NCBI GenBank assembly: GCA_036571765.1
Contig: BROE01000003.1
Span: forward strand, 8,222,336 to 8,286,335
Reading direction: 5' to 3'
DNA length: 64,000 bases
From: Plecoglossus altivelis
Taxonomy: Eukaryota > Chordata > Actinopteri > Osmeriformes > Plecoglossidae
Shown: positions 37,001-51,900 of the stretch, piece by piece
Numbering within the stretch: the first letter of the stretch is position 1
Layout of the letters: each line of letters starts with the position of its first letter
Notes under the pieces: model-generated
What the model saw: only the letters and a program-made list of their open reading frames with translations
Databases searched by the model: none
What the model was told of the DNA's origin: nothing
Position numbers and translations under genes: made by a program

Positions 37001-38623
37001 AGTGCTTATTAACAGCTTAAACTCATCAGGCTTTGATGGAAAAGATGAGATAAACAGTATCTCTGTTACTCTGCCTCTTTTCTGAAAATATATATGGTAA
37101 ATATGGTCAAGCATAACCCATGTCCCTACAGATGAAAGGCTGATATCATATTATGTTACTTTGAAACTAGACAGATGTGCTGGTTGATCTTTTGGATAGT
37201 CTACAACATGCTGTTATCGTAGATTTCAAGTCAAAATTGCCTAATTGTCCTTCCATGTGTGTGCCATTTCCTAAATCTTTTGTTTTCACAGTTCTTTCCA
37301 CCTTGTTTGAAAGCAACAGGCAACAAACAAGCTTTGAGAAGGCTTTGACGTTCAGAACCACCGTTGTGCCTTGTTAGCATTGTACAGTAGGAAGTGTGCT
37401 CACATAGATTAAAGGTTGGCATTCACAGAGGGAGATTTGGGGCTGTTCTCCATAGATAAGCTGCAAAGAAAGTTGGGGGTGAAAACAAGCGGTGAGCGCC
37501 GGAGAACAATGTTGTATTGAGTTGAGAGCATGTGCTCCACTGATCGTTCTAATCCTCATGCTGCATGCATATCATGTGATTGTAGCAGCATGAATGGGGG
37601 AGATTGTCCGAGTCTCTCTAAGATGTTTTTTCTCTTACTGATAATGTATTCAATGATTATGCAGTCATGTACATTGTACACTAGGCACCCATTGTCATGG
37701 TACCCAGATCAGGTTGTTTTACCAGGCTCCTTTCTCTCCAAGTATTTCCGTTGCTCTCCTTTTAGACTCTGGTGATTGGCACAAGGCATGACACTACCTT
37801 TTGGACCAAGTAGCTGGTGATAGCCAGCTAAGAATAGCCGGCATGATATAGTAGATGCCTCTAACCTAAATATTTATAAAAAATACAATGCTTGATGTGC
37901 GGTATGCTGGATAAATCAACCTTCATTGGTTTGTGTGTTTTTGTGTCTACATCTTATGTGAGATGTGAAAACACTTTTTATCAGTTAAATTCTGATCAGA
38001 TAAAACCATAAATGCCGTAGGTCTGGGAGAGGTCGATTGTGATGCAGGAAGAAAGACATGTCCTAGACCTGGAACAGGAGAGGTTGATGGCACACAGTCT
38101 AAATAATTGTCTAAGTGTCTAAAATGTTTCAAATAGACTCTACCCGCATACTGATTACCCTTTATCCTAAAGATCTACTAACAAGTATGATAGCTACGTA
38201 GGTCTATTTATTCCTGTTACACATGGCAAAGTCAATCTCAATAACATCAGAGATTTCTCGCACTAGTGTGGCACAGGATATGCAGGTCAACTTTACAACC
38301 GTGGCTTGTGTAATCAATGGAATCTTTGAGTGACAGCACCCCTTCACAATTGGACTGGCACCCAGGGTGTAAATGAAATCAGTGGTACATGTATTTGGAT
38401 GTGTTATATGAATGGGTGGGGCAAACTGGCAGTTCATATAGTTATTCTGCCCTTCTAGGGTAGCCGGTCATGGGACATGGCAGCAGGGCCTAGTTTTGTT
38501 GACGATGGTGATATTTTGCTTGCAGGTTTTGGTAATGATGATGATTGCAGGGCATCCTGCCCCCAGCAATGCATATTGTTATAATTAGACATTCTGCTGA
38601 AGTGCCAGGTAATGAGAGAGAGA

Positions 38624-38677
<54 letters not shown>

Positions 38678-39916
38678 AGTGTGGTCTGTAGGAAAGGCAG
38701 AGCCATAATTACAGAGAGAGACAGGAATGCCAACCAGCCAGCCATGAGGTGGGTCTGAGTGGTACGACTGCGTATGCATTCCACAGAGCTCTGTGAAAAA
38801 CAACTCCTACTGAGTCCCAGTGCCAGGCGCAAGGCTGGTCTGTCTCACTCCCCTCACTGTGCTCCACCAGGCCCAGCTCACTGCTGTTTATACAAGCAGG
38901 AAAACCCCAGACATTTCTACATTACACATTCAATGAAGTATGGGGCCTGCAGTTTCCTTCTTATTGTTTAGAAACTTCTGAAGTTGTGTCCGTAGCCACC
39001 CTTAGTAAGAGACTTGTCTTTCGCTTTGAGAATTAGTCGAGGGTCTTCTTTTGTGTGCCTCAAAATGCAACATGTAGACTAGAAATGACTTCCCTCACCA
39101 GAGGGTGTGTCAGTTGCCATGTCTGGTCCAGAGTGGTGCTGTGAATAAACTGTGTTTTAGAGATCTTCTTGTTTTCCATGTCTGGACGTAGGTACTAATT
39201 TGTGCCAAAGAATACAAATATGATTGGAGGGTTTGCGTCAACAGGATTTCTCTTCTCAGTACCCCATGACCTTTCCCTTCTCAGCGCTAAATATGGCTCT
39301 TCCCACAGGACCTTTGGTTGCAAAAATATACTGTACAGCACATGCATGTTCAGGGTGGAGCTTGGCTGTGACTCTTTACACAACAGAAACCCAAGCCACA
39401 TGCCTCATACTGCTTGGTAGGTTTTCTTGGGCCTGAGAATTATGCTTTATACTACACTGAATGGTTTGCATTATTAATTTTAGTCAATATCGATGCCAGT
39501 TAAAATGTATTATGTAAAATACATCTTAAATATATTTGATGGATCATGTATATATTCACAGATGAGTAAATTATGATTGGAGTAGTGCTATCACTGGTTT
39601 GCATCTGAGTCCATGGTTAAAAAGACTTGCTGTGGTATCGTTTTAGGCAATATGTCTTGCCCATTTTATTTATTTATATAAATTTTATATATATATATAT
39701 ATATAAGTATTCTGTCAGACAATAGCCTCTAATTTAAATGTAAGAGGGGGAATGTGACAAACGGACACTATCACATCCAGCTTTGTTCAACGGTTTCGTG
39801 TGCGAAAGCCACCAGTAACAGTCTAAAGCCCTAAAGGAGGAGGAGCCCAGAAGAATACTGTGTCTGTTCCAGCCATGAAGCAGCCCTCTCCTTCCCTGGC
39901 TAACACAATGTCCACA

Positions 39917-39962
<46 letters not shown>

Positions 39963-42900
39963 TACATACATACATACAGATATATGTTCTATGTGTGCAC
40001 TTTCCTGCCACAGTAAATTCTGTGTTTGTATGTCTTGCATGGCGAATAAAACTGATTCTGATTCTGATATTCCCTGGACTCAGTTGGGCGAGAAAGTGAG
40101 GCTGAACTAGAAGTGACAGTCTGGTTGGGGGACAACACAGAAGTCATTCTTTCCCCTTCACTGTGGCCACATACAAGCCAAGGATCCACTCAGCCACAGA
40201 GTCTAGTACCATTCATACCTGACACGTCTAGCTACCCACAGCACTTGCACGACTCTCAGCATGACACCACTTTATCTTGAAGTAGACCAAAGCCTGCATG
40301 TTATTTTCAGGAAGTTTCCTTTCTTAGCTGGTGTAAATGTGTATTTATAAATTGAGTAGAAAATTATGGAGTATACATAACAGTGGGTTTACATTATGAA
40401 AATACAGTACACCACAACAGAAAGCTACCCAATTTAACTTTACCCCACGTTTACGGGCTTTGCCACGGATGCCGCTTGTTTTAGGCCAACATTAGAAAGC
40501 TGGAGTGGTCGTTGCAGTCACAAAGGCCTCAAAAGGGATCCTCGAGGGTGTTGTCAACATCGCTGCTCAAATGTTCTGACTCCATGTGGCTGCAGCAGGG
40601 CGTGTTTATATAAGCTACTTAAAGTCAGCGCTTGTAATGTCATCTTGAGGGATTAGATTCTAAATGGGTTTTTCCATCTCTGCCATAAGCTGCATGCTGA
40701 GTATGTGCCTAGCAACAACAGTTTGTTTTATTTCAAGACAATAAGCAATTTCTGACGTGTCAGCAAGCCGCAGCTCTCTATTCTCCCACCCCGCTCCCCC
40801 AACTCCTCCCAGTGTGGGAACCTGGCCGTTTCCCTGTCATCGCCAGCATGGCTGCATGGATCCCCAGATGGTTCACCCTTTCCAGGCTCAGGGATTAGAG
40901 AAATTGTTGGGCCACACTGGCAGTGGAAGTTGTAGCTGTGAGCCGCAGCGCATTTGTACGGGGCGTCTGGAGTCATCCGCAATTATATCTACCTATGGAT
41001 AGACAACATCAAATTATGGAGAGCAATCACTTAAGGACAGTGCATAGATATGTTAAGACGATAAGTTGTAGATCTAGTGGGTTTGGTGTATGGAAATTTG
41101 CAGTGATTGAGAAGGACAAGCCAGTATTAAGTGTCTCCATTAAACTATGTCGGAGGGGATCATTAGTGTTGAATTTGCCGTCTTTACTTTAACCTTAATG
41201 AGATCATTTATCAAGGCTGTCAGCTGAACAGTCAGAACAAATCCTATGGAGGAACCTACCATGCCCCTAACTAGCATGGACATCAGAGTAAGGTACAGTA
41301 AGGTACAGTCTGGATGCTGGGTCTCAAGCCTAACAAGCTGGATTGGGTTGACCAATGCTTTGCTCTTAGATAAATAGATCTGTAATTTTTACTTGACCAT
41401 TACAGATGCCAAGACGAAGACTCAGAAGCTGTTTGTCTTGTGGGAAGGTTAACTTCAGCTGCTCTTACTGCCTTAATCTCCCTCTATGTCGATTGAGTGT
41501 TTTGGACACACCTTTGTCAAACATTTTATTTGAAAAGGAAGCTGTCTTTTTGCATTGATGCCAGTTACACTTGTATTTGGCAGGGACCTGAAGCTACTGT
41601 GTGATAGCTTTGCAATTTAACAGACCACGTCTCAGTGGCGGTTAAAATGCAATTCATCACACTTTATAACACATTAGAAAGTCTTGTCACTTCTTAACTT
41701 ATGTTCAACATAAAGGAGGGCAATATACTCTTCATTTCTGCAAAAATATATATATTTTCAAACAAAAGTGTAACATGAATTTCAGCTATATATGTTCTCC
41801 TTGAAAAATCTAAAATACATACTTGCCATACTTGACCAAGCGGGTCATGTGGCACCAGTGTTGACAGAATGTCGATACAGGGCATGCGTTCTAAGCTGCA
41901 CCTGATCATCAGATCTGGTGTGTTGACCCATCTTATGTGTCGGCAGTGGAGTTTCATCACAGCAGGGAGAGGGAGAGAGATAGAGAAAGAGAGAGGACGT
42001 AGGCTAGCCCATCCTTAGTCATGCTTCTACCCACGTGCGTGCTGAAGCTCCTCAGTTTCTTTGGAGATCGCGGACCTCTAAGATAGCACTGCACTTGCCA
42101 AGCCCCTCAAACCTGCAACACTGCCCTTGTCCTGTCCTATTCAGATGAGCCTGTAGCCCTCCAACTGAACACGAGAGAGAGAGAGAGAGGGAGAGAGAGA
42201 GAGAGGGAGAGAGGGAGGGAGGGAGTCAGCGTTGGCAGCCTTTAAATGGGTTATATTCAGAATGATGTGGGTCAGCGCTGGATAACAGTTGTGGCCCAGA
42301 GCTCCCTAACATCAGAACAAGCCTGGGCACGTTCTCCGGCCCTGTGGTTGCCAATGACATCCCACCATCTGCAGGCCCAGTGGCCCTGCCCCTACTCTGG
42401 ACTACTGTGTCCTGCCACTTTGCCTGGCTGCATGGATAGCTCAGTATGACTTCTCCCCATTGGAGAAAGGGCAGGATACCTGTGGAATGAGGGTGTCGGC
42501 TATATAGCCTCATCAGCGCTCTCAAATCTACGTCCAATTCCTATGGCCTATGTCAACCCCAACTGCCTACGATGCCTTCTCAAAGCAATCTGGGTCAGAC
42601 CCCTGTCGCTGATTGAAAAGGGGATTTTTTTGTGGTTCTATGGTGGGGTTGGAGGGGGTAGGCTGTGTGTAAGGGGGGGTGGGTGCAGATCATAAACACA
42701 ACACCAGGAAACCGTTGCCACGGAAATCTCTTTCAACCTTTTTTTACTATTAGATTGAGATTCTTATTCCTCTACCAGGTACTGCTGTTCCCTCCCTGGC
42801 CCCATGCCTGCTGGGGGAGGATGCAGCTGTCTAAGGGCTGGGCTACATCAGAGCCCATCGGAGTCCAGCATAACACCACAGCAGAAACAACACTTTGCAA

Positions 42901-45900
42901 ATCCCTGGTCGAGTCAGGGAGCGGCCAACTCCCCTCCTCCCATCAGGACAACAAACCTGGCCCTCGAGTGGACTGCGTTCTGCAAGGGACCCAGAGCAAG
43001 CGGTATTTACAGCATGAGGATAGGTCAACAAATTCTGCCGATTCTCCACTCCTGGTATTACCACAAATCCCCAGTCTCATTTATTGAGTGGTGTGTAAGT
43101 AGAGGCTCTGGCCGGCTCTTAAGATGGCCTAGTAGCATGTTCAGCACTTATCTTAGTATCAGCACTGACTTGGACCACAGGCAAACAAAGCCTAATTAAA
43201 TGGACTTAGATCGATAGGGCTGCTAGCAATTTTTTTTTTACAAACAATTTGAGGGTTGACTGAATCAAATTGTAAGTAGCCGCAATGAGTAGGTCTCTGG
43301 AAAAGCTAGACGCCGGTGGACCTTTTGCTCAACACAGCTCTGACTTTTCAACGTCAGCTGCAACAATTTTTGCTGAATGGCATATCACCGTACTCGCAAC
43401 ATCAGTTCCCAGTTGCACAACCCTCTTCATTTCCTCAGGATGCACTGCAATTAGGTCTTCTTTGTGGTGTGTAGCAGAGATGCTGGATGTCCAATCAGCT
43501 TCATTAGGTTTGCCTGGTTCTCCCGAACACATTAAGGAAAGGATGGAAAATTGTGGGGGCATGCTCCTGGCACTGTTACCCTGGTAATTAGGCCAAGCCA
43601 CCTGCTGAAGGAGCTTCTAGCAGCCGCAGCAAGCCCCAACCCCTACTCCTCTCCTCCCTTGTTTGGAGAGGGCAGCTGGGGCCTCTCCAAACAAACAGCC
43701 TGTCTGAGCCCGCACTGCCCTGCTCCGCCTGCACCCTGCCTTCATCCCGCCACCCCAAACTTACAAAAGGCACTGTGTATGCCACTCGCCAGGGCTGAAG
43801 GACAACATCTGAGGCAGGATTACAAACAGATTGCTGTACCAGGGCTCCTAACAGGGCACCTCACTGTCTGGATGCCTCCTACACCCCTCTCCATTTCCCA
43901 CTTTTTTTCCCTTTCGGCTTTTCAGTCTTTTCTCTTTTTCTCCTCATCCCTCTCTCCATTGCTGACCCAGTGCTGACAGAGCTGGAGCTCTGGCAGGGCC
44001 CATTGTGGCTCCAGTTCCACATCAGTGGTGTGTTTGAAAACAGGCCCAATCTGTTTATGCAATCTTACACACAGAAAGACTATCATTAACGTGGTGAAAA
44101 AGGCTGCAAGCTAGCATTATCGAAATAATTGCTAATTACAAGATGTGAGGAAAACAAGATGTCCTTAACTGGTATTAGTTCAGGAATCCCAAGCTCAGAC
44201 AGACCTGAAAATTCTACAAATAAAATACTTTTTTCACAGATCAACGAGTGAGTCTTATCTGTATATCGTGAAGAGAATGTAAACACTTTTCTTGGCTTGA
44301 TATTTGATTTAAATACTTTCTAATAAACAAAAGTTGTCCAATTCAGGGTTATGCATATGTCTGTGCATGTCTCAGTGCCATTTATGAAGAAGATTTCATT
44401 TAGGTTAGTATGGACTTCCTCATACTGTACATTAAATACTGGGGGTATTGACACAAGGTTAACACCCAAAGATTATCTTACTATATAGTTTGTCAGGACT
44501 AAGTAGGGTAATGCAATTTAGTTGCTATTTTTAGCAGTGTATGTAGAACACATGCAGGTATGAGGAAAACTCCAAACATATGTGAAAGCATACAATGTGT
44601 AATTGACTGAGTTGAATATATGACTGGAATTACTTTTTTTTTTTACAAATCTTTCCACACATCTCCAGTTTACAAAATCGGCAAAAGATTTTCCCCCAAA
44701 CTGTTAACTTAGCTGTCAGGCAGTGCTAAAGTACACTGCTATGAATTTGACATTTATTGAGCTGTCATAAAGATGCTGGTTCTGGGATTAACACTCATTA
44801 TGACACCTCAGTGACTCATCTTCATCATCAGTGACACTATGACTAGCATTTCTTCACCTTTGTGTGTGTATGTGTGTGTAAATTACACTGCAATACAATG
44901 TCTTAGTTCAGGGCAGGCCATGGGAAATAGTGTGCTGAATAGATGCAAAGAAGTGTTCAGATGCAGGAAACACGATGAGTACTCAGAGAAATCACGAATT
45001 GATATGTGTGGGTACAAAACATCTTTAAAACATTCTGAGAACTGAAGCAAGTTCTCATTGTTAAGGGCCAATTGGCAAACCCCTGCAAGAGTTTTTGCCT
45101 TATATGGTAACAGTATTAGGCTTATTTATGGGATAAAGTGTCTACTGTCAATCTCCACTCTCCCTTGCTAAAATAGATCTACTGTTGACAAATTTGGAAG
45201 TAAAGCAAATATTAGCAACATCTGAAGATTCTGGCTTTTTGTGTGTTTTTGTATTAAATGTATGTAGTTCCAAGTAGACTCATTATATTTTTCTCTTGCT
45301 TCTTGTCAAGTCCAAAAATTACTTAGCACAATTTAATCCATCTGTCCTAATACTTTTCCATTATGGAAACACAATGTGTTCAAAACTTTGACAGCGTCTC
45401 AGTTTAAACTAATTAAAGGATTCCAACTTATAAGGCATTAAAGAATTTCCATACCAATGTAGTTGGTTGTGCCGTATTGTTTGGCCTCTTTATTGCCACC
45501 TAGGACACATGAGATGGCAGTTTGACCTCTGAATGGTAAAACAGGAAGAATTGCACGATGGTTGAGGTTCTTTTAGCAAGATACTTTGGTGATTAATCAA
45601 CTCAGTTGCAGATATGTGATATATGGTGTCATTTGCAGACAGTTGGTTGCATGTCGTTTTGCAATTACTGGTTGATGATGACAGAGGCCAATTCACAGTG
45701 TCGGACTAATGTTTGCAGTTTTGCACTGTATACAGCTTTTAAATTGCAGCTTTTTGGGGCTGTGGATGTATTAAAGCCATATGCAAAGAATGACTCTGAA
45801 CTCCCGCACAGGATCATTACCCTACTGAGGATTCAGTCTAGCCATACCTAGCACTCAGGTTCTGAACATGTCTTGTCTTGAACATGACTATGTTTGGGAC

Positions 45901-48900
45901 ACTGTCTTGCATACCTATAACATATTAACATTGTGTTCCTCTGTGCCCCGTTTAAAGCTTTGACGTCCAGGGTATAGGTCCAGGCCTAATGCTGTTACTA
46001 GTGTCTAGTGGATCACTGCAGATTTTGCAGACCATAATCCCCTTTTACATGGTGTACTTAATCCAAAAAGACTTCACCCTGAATTCCCCTTATGGTGTTC
46101 CTCCATAACCTTCGTTTTTTTTTCTTACACATCCCAGTCATCTAATAATGCCAGGAATCTCTGTTTGTATGTGTATATCTGTGTCTGTCCATGTTAGTTT
46201 CTAACTATTATTTAGAGAACCCAGCAGTCTGTAAAATTTTGAATATTGCAGGTGTTGTTTTATAGTCCAATGGAGTGCAGTGCCACAATTGACGTTTTTC
46301 AGATCAGCAGTTCACCATTTTTTTCACCAACAAGCCCCATGTTTCCTGTGCCTCCACAGGCATCATGGGAACTCATCCCAGCCCCTTCACTCTGATTGGT
46401 CGCAGCCCCTTCCCTCTGATTGGTGCTCTGGACATCCATTTCCCCACACCTGCATGAGACACTCCAGGACCCACTGACTGACCTGCACTAAGATAGCTAG
46501 ATGAAGTAATATGGATACAGCAAATCAAAAAATTGTGTTATTTAAATCAGTGCAATACAGAAAATCCGGGACCATTTTACTAATGAAATACTGACTTGCT
46601 AACTAAGAAAACGTCCATAGTGATGGTTTACTTCAGTAGTTCTAGCTGGAAGGTTATTAGATAAAATGTTTCTTTTTATACGCTAGGCTTGGTCTAAAAT
46701 GGCTGATGCTTTAAAAAAGTTTTCTTTGTTTTGTTTCCTTTTGCACTAAATGAAGCCTAAACACAAGTTAATCTATATGTTATTTGTGTCATCTAGTGCA
46801 CTACTATAGCAAACTCTAACCATGTTATTAGCACAAGGTTTTGTGGGCTATGATTTAATAACCAGAGGTTATGTTATCACATGGTCTGCCACCATCTTAT
46901 TAATGAATGACCACCTCAGAAATTATTGAATGTGGAGCTGCTAAGACCATCTAAAATAGGAATCCATTTCCTAATAAAACCTTGTTGCAAGCAGAAGTAG
47001 CTTGTAAATTATGTAATATGAGGCAGATGCAGGGATTTGTTGACTTTTTGATGGCTGAGGAATTGAAGGTCAAGAAAGCCATCCTAAGTCTGCTGTTGAG
47101 TATGATGTTGGTAGGAAATATTTAGTCCCATAATACACTGAAAACCCAAACAGTATTGAAGGGTCAAAAAATAAAGTGAAAGTTGCACCCTATGGAGCGA
47201 AGGCCTATGGAGTTCTGGGTGAGTTGCTTTAGTCATTCATTACACATAGCTGCCTGCCATTATCATGAGTCTTATTCTATTTCTGACACAGGCACACATA
47301 AATCTAGACTAAACACAGTAGGTTGCACTACGCATACAGTAGTTTGTCCGCATACAGTAGTTTGCGGACAAAACTGTTGGGTTTGTTGTGTTGTTTTCTT
47401 CAAAAGAAATATGTGCTAATAAAGATAAATAACAACGACTATATGTCAGTGCGCTTCCAGTCAAAACGATTCTCTGGTTCAGAGAAGTATTTTTCAGTGC
47501 ACTGACGGTTTTATATACCTGTTTTTCATTTATTTACTAAATGCTTGCTACTGCTTAATATGAGAGATCCCAGGTGTTATGTGACAGCGTGTTAAATGGT
47601 TAAAATGTGACTCTCACTGCAAATGTGTGGGATTTGTGAGGCCTGATAAGGAAACATAAATTTTACGCTCTAAATTTGAATTACAATTTATATTGGTTAG
47701 TATTCACCCCCAGTCAGCCCCCAGTCACCCCTTTGTCACTCCGGGGAAGTCATGGCCTGATGGTTAGGTAGTCGGGCTTGCAACCTGCAAGTTGCTGGTT
47801 CGCTTCTCGCACCGGCAGGAATTGAAGGTGGGGATTGTGAACAAGCAGCACTCTTTCTGCCTTCAATACCATGACTGAGGTGCTCTTGAGCAAGGCACAA
47901 AACCCCCAATTGCTTCCCAGACGCTGGAGCAATAGCTGCCACCTGCTCCGGGTGTATGTTCACTGTGTGTGCGTGCAGTTGCTCTCTACTCACTGCTGTG
48001 TGTGCACTTGGATGGGTTAAATGCAGAGGGTTAATTTCAAGTATGGGTCACCATACTTGACAATACGTTACTTCACTTGTCAGTCTGCACCATCGTCACA
48101 ATGAAAGGAGCAAACTAGCGTGCAAAATAAATATATAATATAATTTTTTGGGTTGTGGTGCTCCTTACTATTTGGTGGCTGCTCCTAAATTTTTGCGGGG
48201 GCTCCTAACTTTTTAAAGCTGGGAGCACCAGTGCCACCAAGTGAAATAGTTAATTTCAAGCCCCGTCTACTGGAAGAGACGGAAAGCTCTCAATAGAGTC
48301 TTGAGCTCTAAAAACTGTAAGGATTCACATGGTTTGGACCTGACCTTATCGACTCAAAGTGGGGTTGACTTAAAAAACGGTTAAAAATGCACTTGTGTCC
48401 CCTTTATGGTCCACTCACCAGAGCTACAGGGTAAAGGAACAGTTATTTTACTGGCTTTATCTGTCCCAAGGCACTGAAGAGCTTTCATGAGGGAATTTAG
48501 CTGTATTTCATGACATTCGACAAGTCCAGGGTCTGTAGAGTTGGTGGGATGAAATACAGTCATGCTTCATCAGCTCTTAGTCCTTGCAGTTACAATTCAA
48601 ATAACTTTGACTGAAACATTTTACATAAGCTGCTCTTTTATTCTATGACCTCAGTTCCTGTTTGATTGTGGGAGAGGTGGGGGTGGGATGAGGGGAGCGT
48701 GTTGTGCGAGGCATCTCCAAAGATTGTTGTCTGGCCTCACACGTTGTGAGCAGCTTTCTCAGCCATAATTCCTTGTTCGCAATGCCTGGCCCTGTTATGT
48801 GTTTCCTCCATCGCAAAACTGTCCTCTCTTTTTCATCAGCTGTCATCATGAATGTTGTTCCCTGTCAGTTTGTTCTGCACAGCAGGCAGAACAGGGTCTG

Positions 48901-51900
48901 TGCCCTAAGTCTCAAAGGCTTCACGCTCCCATTTAGGGCTTTTCCTCTGCATTCTCCTCAAAGTCTTTATAAGGTCAGAGCCCTGCTCTCTGGGTGGTTT
49001 ACTGGTTGGAGGAAGTTTGGGCCTGGCTTTAGTTAGTGCAACGAGAGGATGTTGTTTGAAAGATGTTTGGATTTACAGTCTGCTGTCTTTACACATCGGT
49101 AGAGGCATGTACAATTGGTTCAGGTTGTGTGGAGGAAATTGGGATTTCCTGTGTGCTTATATTAATCACTAACTAATAGATCTAGTCATTGTATACTAGT
49201 AAGTATGTTTCTCATGCTATCTTGCTATTAATTAACAAGTAAATTGTATTCATGTGTCAGGGTTCATAAAGGTTTGAGTTCAGGAGAATGAGAGCTCCAA
49301 CTATGATCTCTAGTCAAAGAGTGGTCATGAAATGAGAGCTGTGGATCTCTCTTCTCGACTGTTGTAATGTCATTACTGCCTGACTGTCACTATCTATGTT
49401 TACATTCTTGTATCCTATAAAATATGGTCCTCCAGCTTTCAAAGCAGCGAGAGACATGGTGTTGTTATCATTTATTGTCTGGGGTCTGATTTCCTCTACC
49501 AATCCATAGATTGATAAATACTTATTAAAATACCAAACCTACTGAACTTAGTCACTCCATTCATAAAGAGACGGCAGAATGCTTTCTTCAGCAGATGTAT
49601 GCGTTCCCACTAAATCTAGATCTGCGCTGTGCTGCCAGGTGTTTGTGAAGGTGTTGAAATCCAAGAAATAATACTAGGCAGCTGTGTTCGGTCCGGTGCT
49701 TTGACCTGTGTGTCATTATGTGTGGATGACATTCCCTTAATTACCACAGGGATGTGAAAATCAAAATACCCGGCATTTGCCCAATCCTGGCTCAATCGCA
49801 ACTGCCCAAGGATCCTTCTTACGCTCAGCCTCAATCTGGCCCCCCTGTGAAAGTGGCACGTGCCGTTTGTTTGGACTCCCACATCGCCTTGTGTCCTCAT
49901 GCTCTGATTGAGCTCAGAGGATTACCAAGCAAACTTGAGCTGGATTAATGAACGAGGACATGGAATCTCCTCTGCACAGTGAGAACGAGACGTAAACAGA
50001 GCCCACAGCAGGCAGCCAATTCTCTGACAATCGTGTCACTGACAATCTTACCCCACTAGAGTCTTTATACAACCCCTCACGTCGTATCAACCTCCCCAAG
50101 GCTGCACTAAATGTAAACATATTATCTTTGATTGTCTGAAAACCCATCTCATGTTTTGTCTGTTAAGTGTGTATCTGTGTGCATTATTAATGCCACTGTG
50201 TTACTGCAGGCTTACGTGCAACACATTCCAGCACTCTGTCATCTTTAGAGTGTGGATGTTAGGTTAAATGTTAGGTTAGGCTCTAGCGATCTTGCAAGGA
50301 GCAGAGTTGGTCAGACGACTGTCTTTTGTGGGGTGTATTATGGTTTAATCTTTGCACTGTGTTTGGACAAGCAATTAGAAAGAGCTCCATAAACTGAAAG
50401 AGCCTGTAAAAGTGGTCCCAGGTCTATGCTCTTAATTGCTAAGAATGGGGATAAAGTTGCTATCACGTTGAGATTAATGGTACACCAGTATACATTCTCG
50501 TACTACTAAATGATATTCTAGATGAATATCCCCAGAATACCATATCTTCTGAAATATTATGGGAGTAGGGTTGGGCAATGAATTGAGCGATGCCTAAAGT
50601 GCCCAAGGTTTCCTTGCCAAATGCCTTTGTGTCCGGAGACACACAGCATTTATTATGTTCAACCTTTGAGTTTAAAAAGGCAAACATTTTCATTTTTGAA
50701 GCATAGTGCATTGCACACGTTATAAGATGGGCTTCCTGGCTAATTAATATAACTATAAGACATTACTTATGAGCAGCAGCTTGAGGGGCCTATTCTACTG
50801 GTCTCTAAGCAAATTAGAGGTAGACAAAAGCACAAGAGCCCAGCTTTGTTATTGAATTACGTAGAGCAATGCTCTGCAGAGAGTATTATTCACAGGATGC
50901 TTAAAGGCTTGGGGGATATAAAACAGGAACAAATTTGTTTGTTTTGTACTTATTCCATAACAGGACTGCTCAAGAATAGGATGCCCTGTCAAGTAATATT
51001 CTGGATATCCAACTACAGTGCCTAAGAACGATGCTAGTTTCTAGTAGTTCCTAGTTTCTCCTTGCTTATCTACAGTGCCTAAGAACGATGCTAGTTTCTA
51101 GTAGTTCCTAGTTTCTCCTTACTTATCAAATATCAGTATGAATATCAGTATGTGTGTGTTTGACTAAGTTTTGGGGATTCCTTCCAACTGATCTTTCTCT
51201 TATTACTAGGTTTCATCTTCCTGTACACTTACTTGAGTCATATGAGATCAAATATATGGAAACAGTTTGATAATTAGACAAAGAGAGAGAGCGAGCGAGA
51301 GAGAGAAAGATAGAGAGAGAGAGAGTGAGATCAAGATATTTAAGGATCTGTTAGATGCACCTGCTTGTCTGGAGAGACGTATATCTTGTGCTTCTCAAAA
51401 ACATATTTTCAGACACTTGTTTGTACATCTCTTGTCAACCAGACGATATTTACATCGGGTGAAGCAGACAATTCTTGGGATCTGTATTCAGAAAACCATC
51501 AAGTGGGTTACAGTTGAGAATATAGCTTGGTTAGATTTTTAAGTATTTGAGATGGATTGGTAAACATCTCAACATTTTATAATCGTGTGGAATGATTCAA
51601 ATGCTGAAAAAGTCCTATTGAGAGAACTATTTTCAAGTCTGAAATTGTACAAAGCGCGTGTTTTGTAACTGTTTAATGAACCTAATGCATGGTCCTTACA
51701 CAGTGAAGAGCTGCTTGTGCTGGTATTAGGAAAGTGTGGTCATGTTTTACCAAGGAGACTATGTGTGAAACACCAGCAGTAGTGAAAAAGGGAGAGAAAC
51801 AGAGATGGTGGGGGAAAAATGAAACAGAGGGTGAGAGACAAACATTTATAGTCTCTGGTTTTAGACTCCGCATTGCCGTCTTCCCTTTGTAGGTGTTTCC

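Noticed and set aside
38614..39979. Possible CRISPR-like or satellite array
   Set aside because: The repeats are simple dinucleotide and tetranucleotide microsatellites without spacers.
39734..40099. Frames encoding VCVCVC or HTHTHT runs
   Set aside because: These are translations of the CA/CATA microsatellite.
42665..43976. Several open frames of 90-141 codons in intron 2
   Set aside because: They overlap in different frames, have low-complexity or random composition and no splice-linked homology; best explained by GC-rich non-coding DNA.
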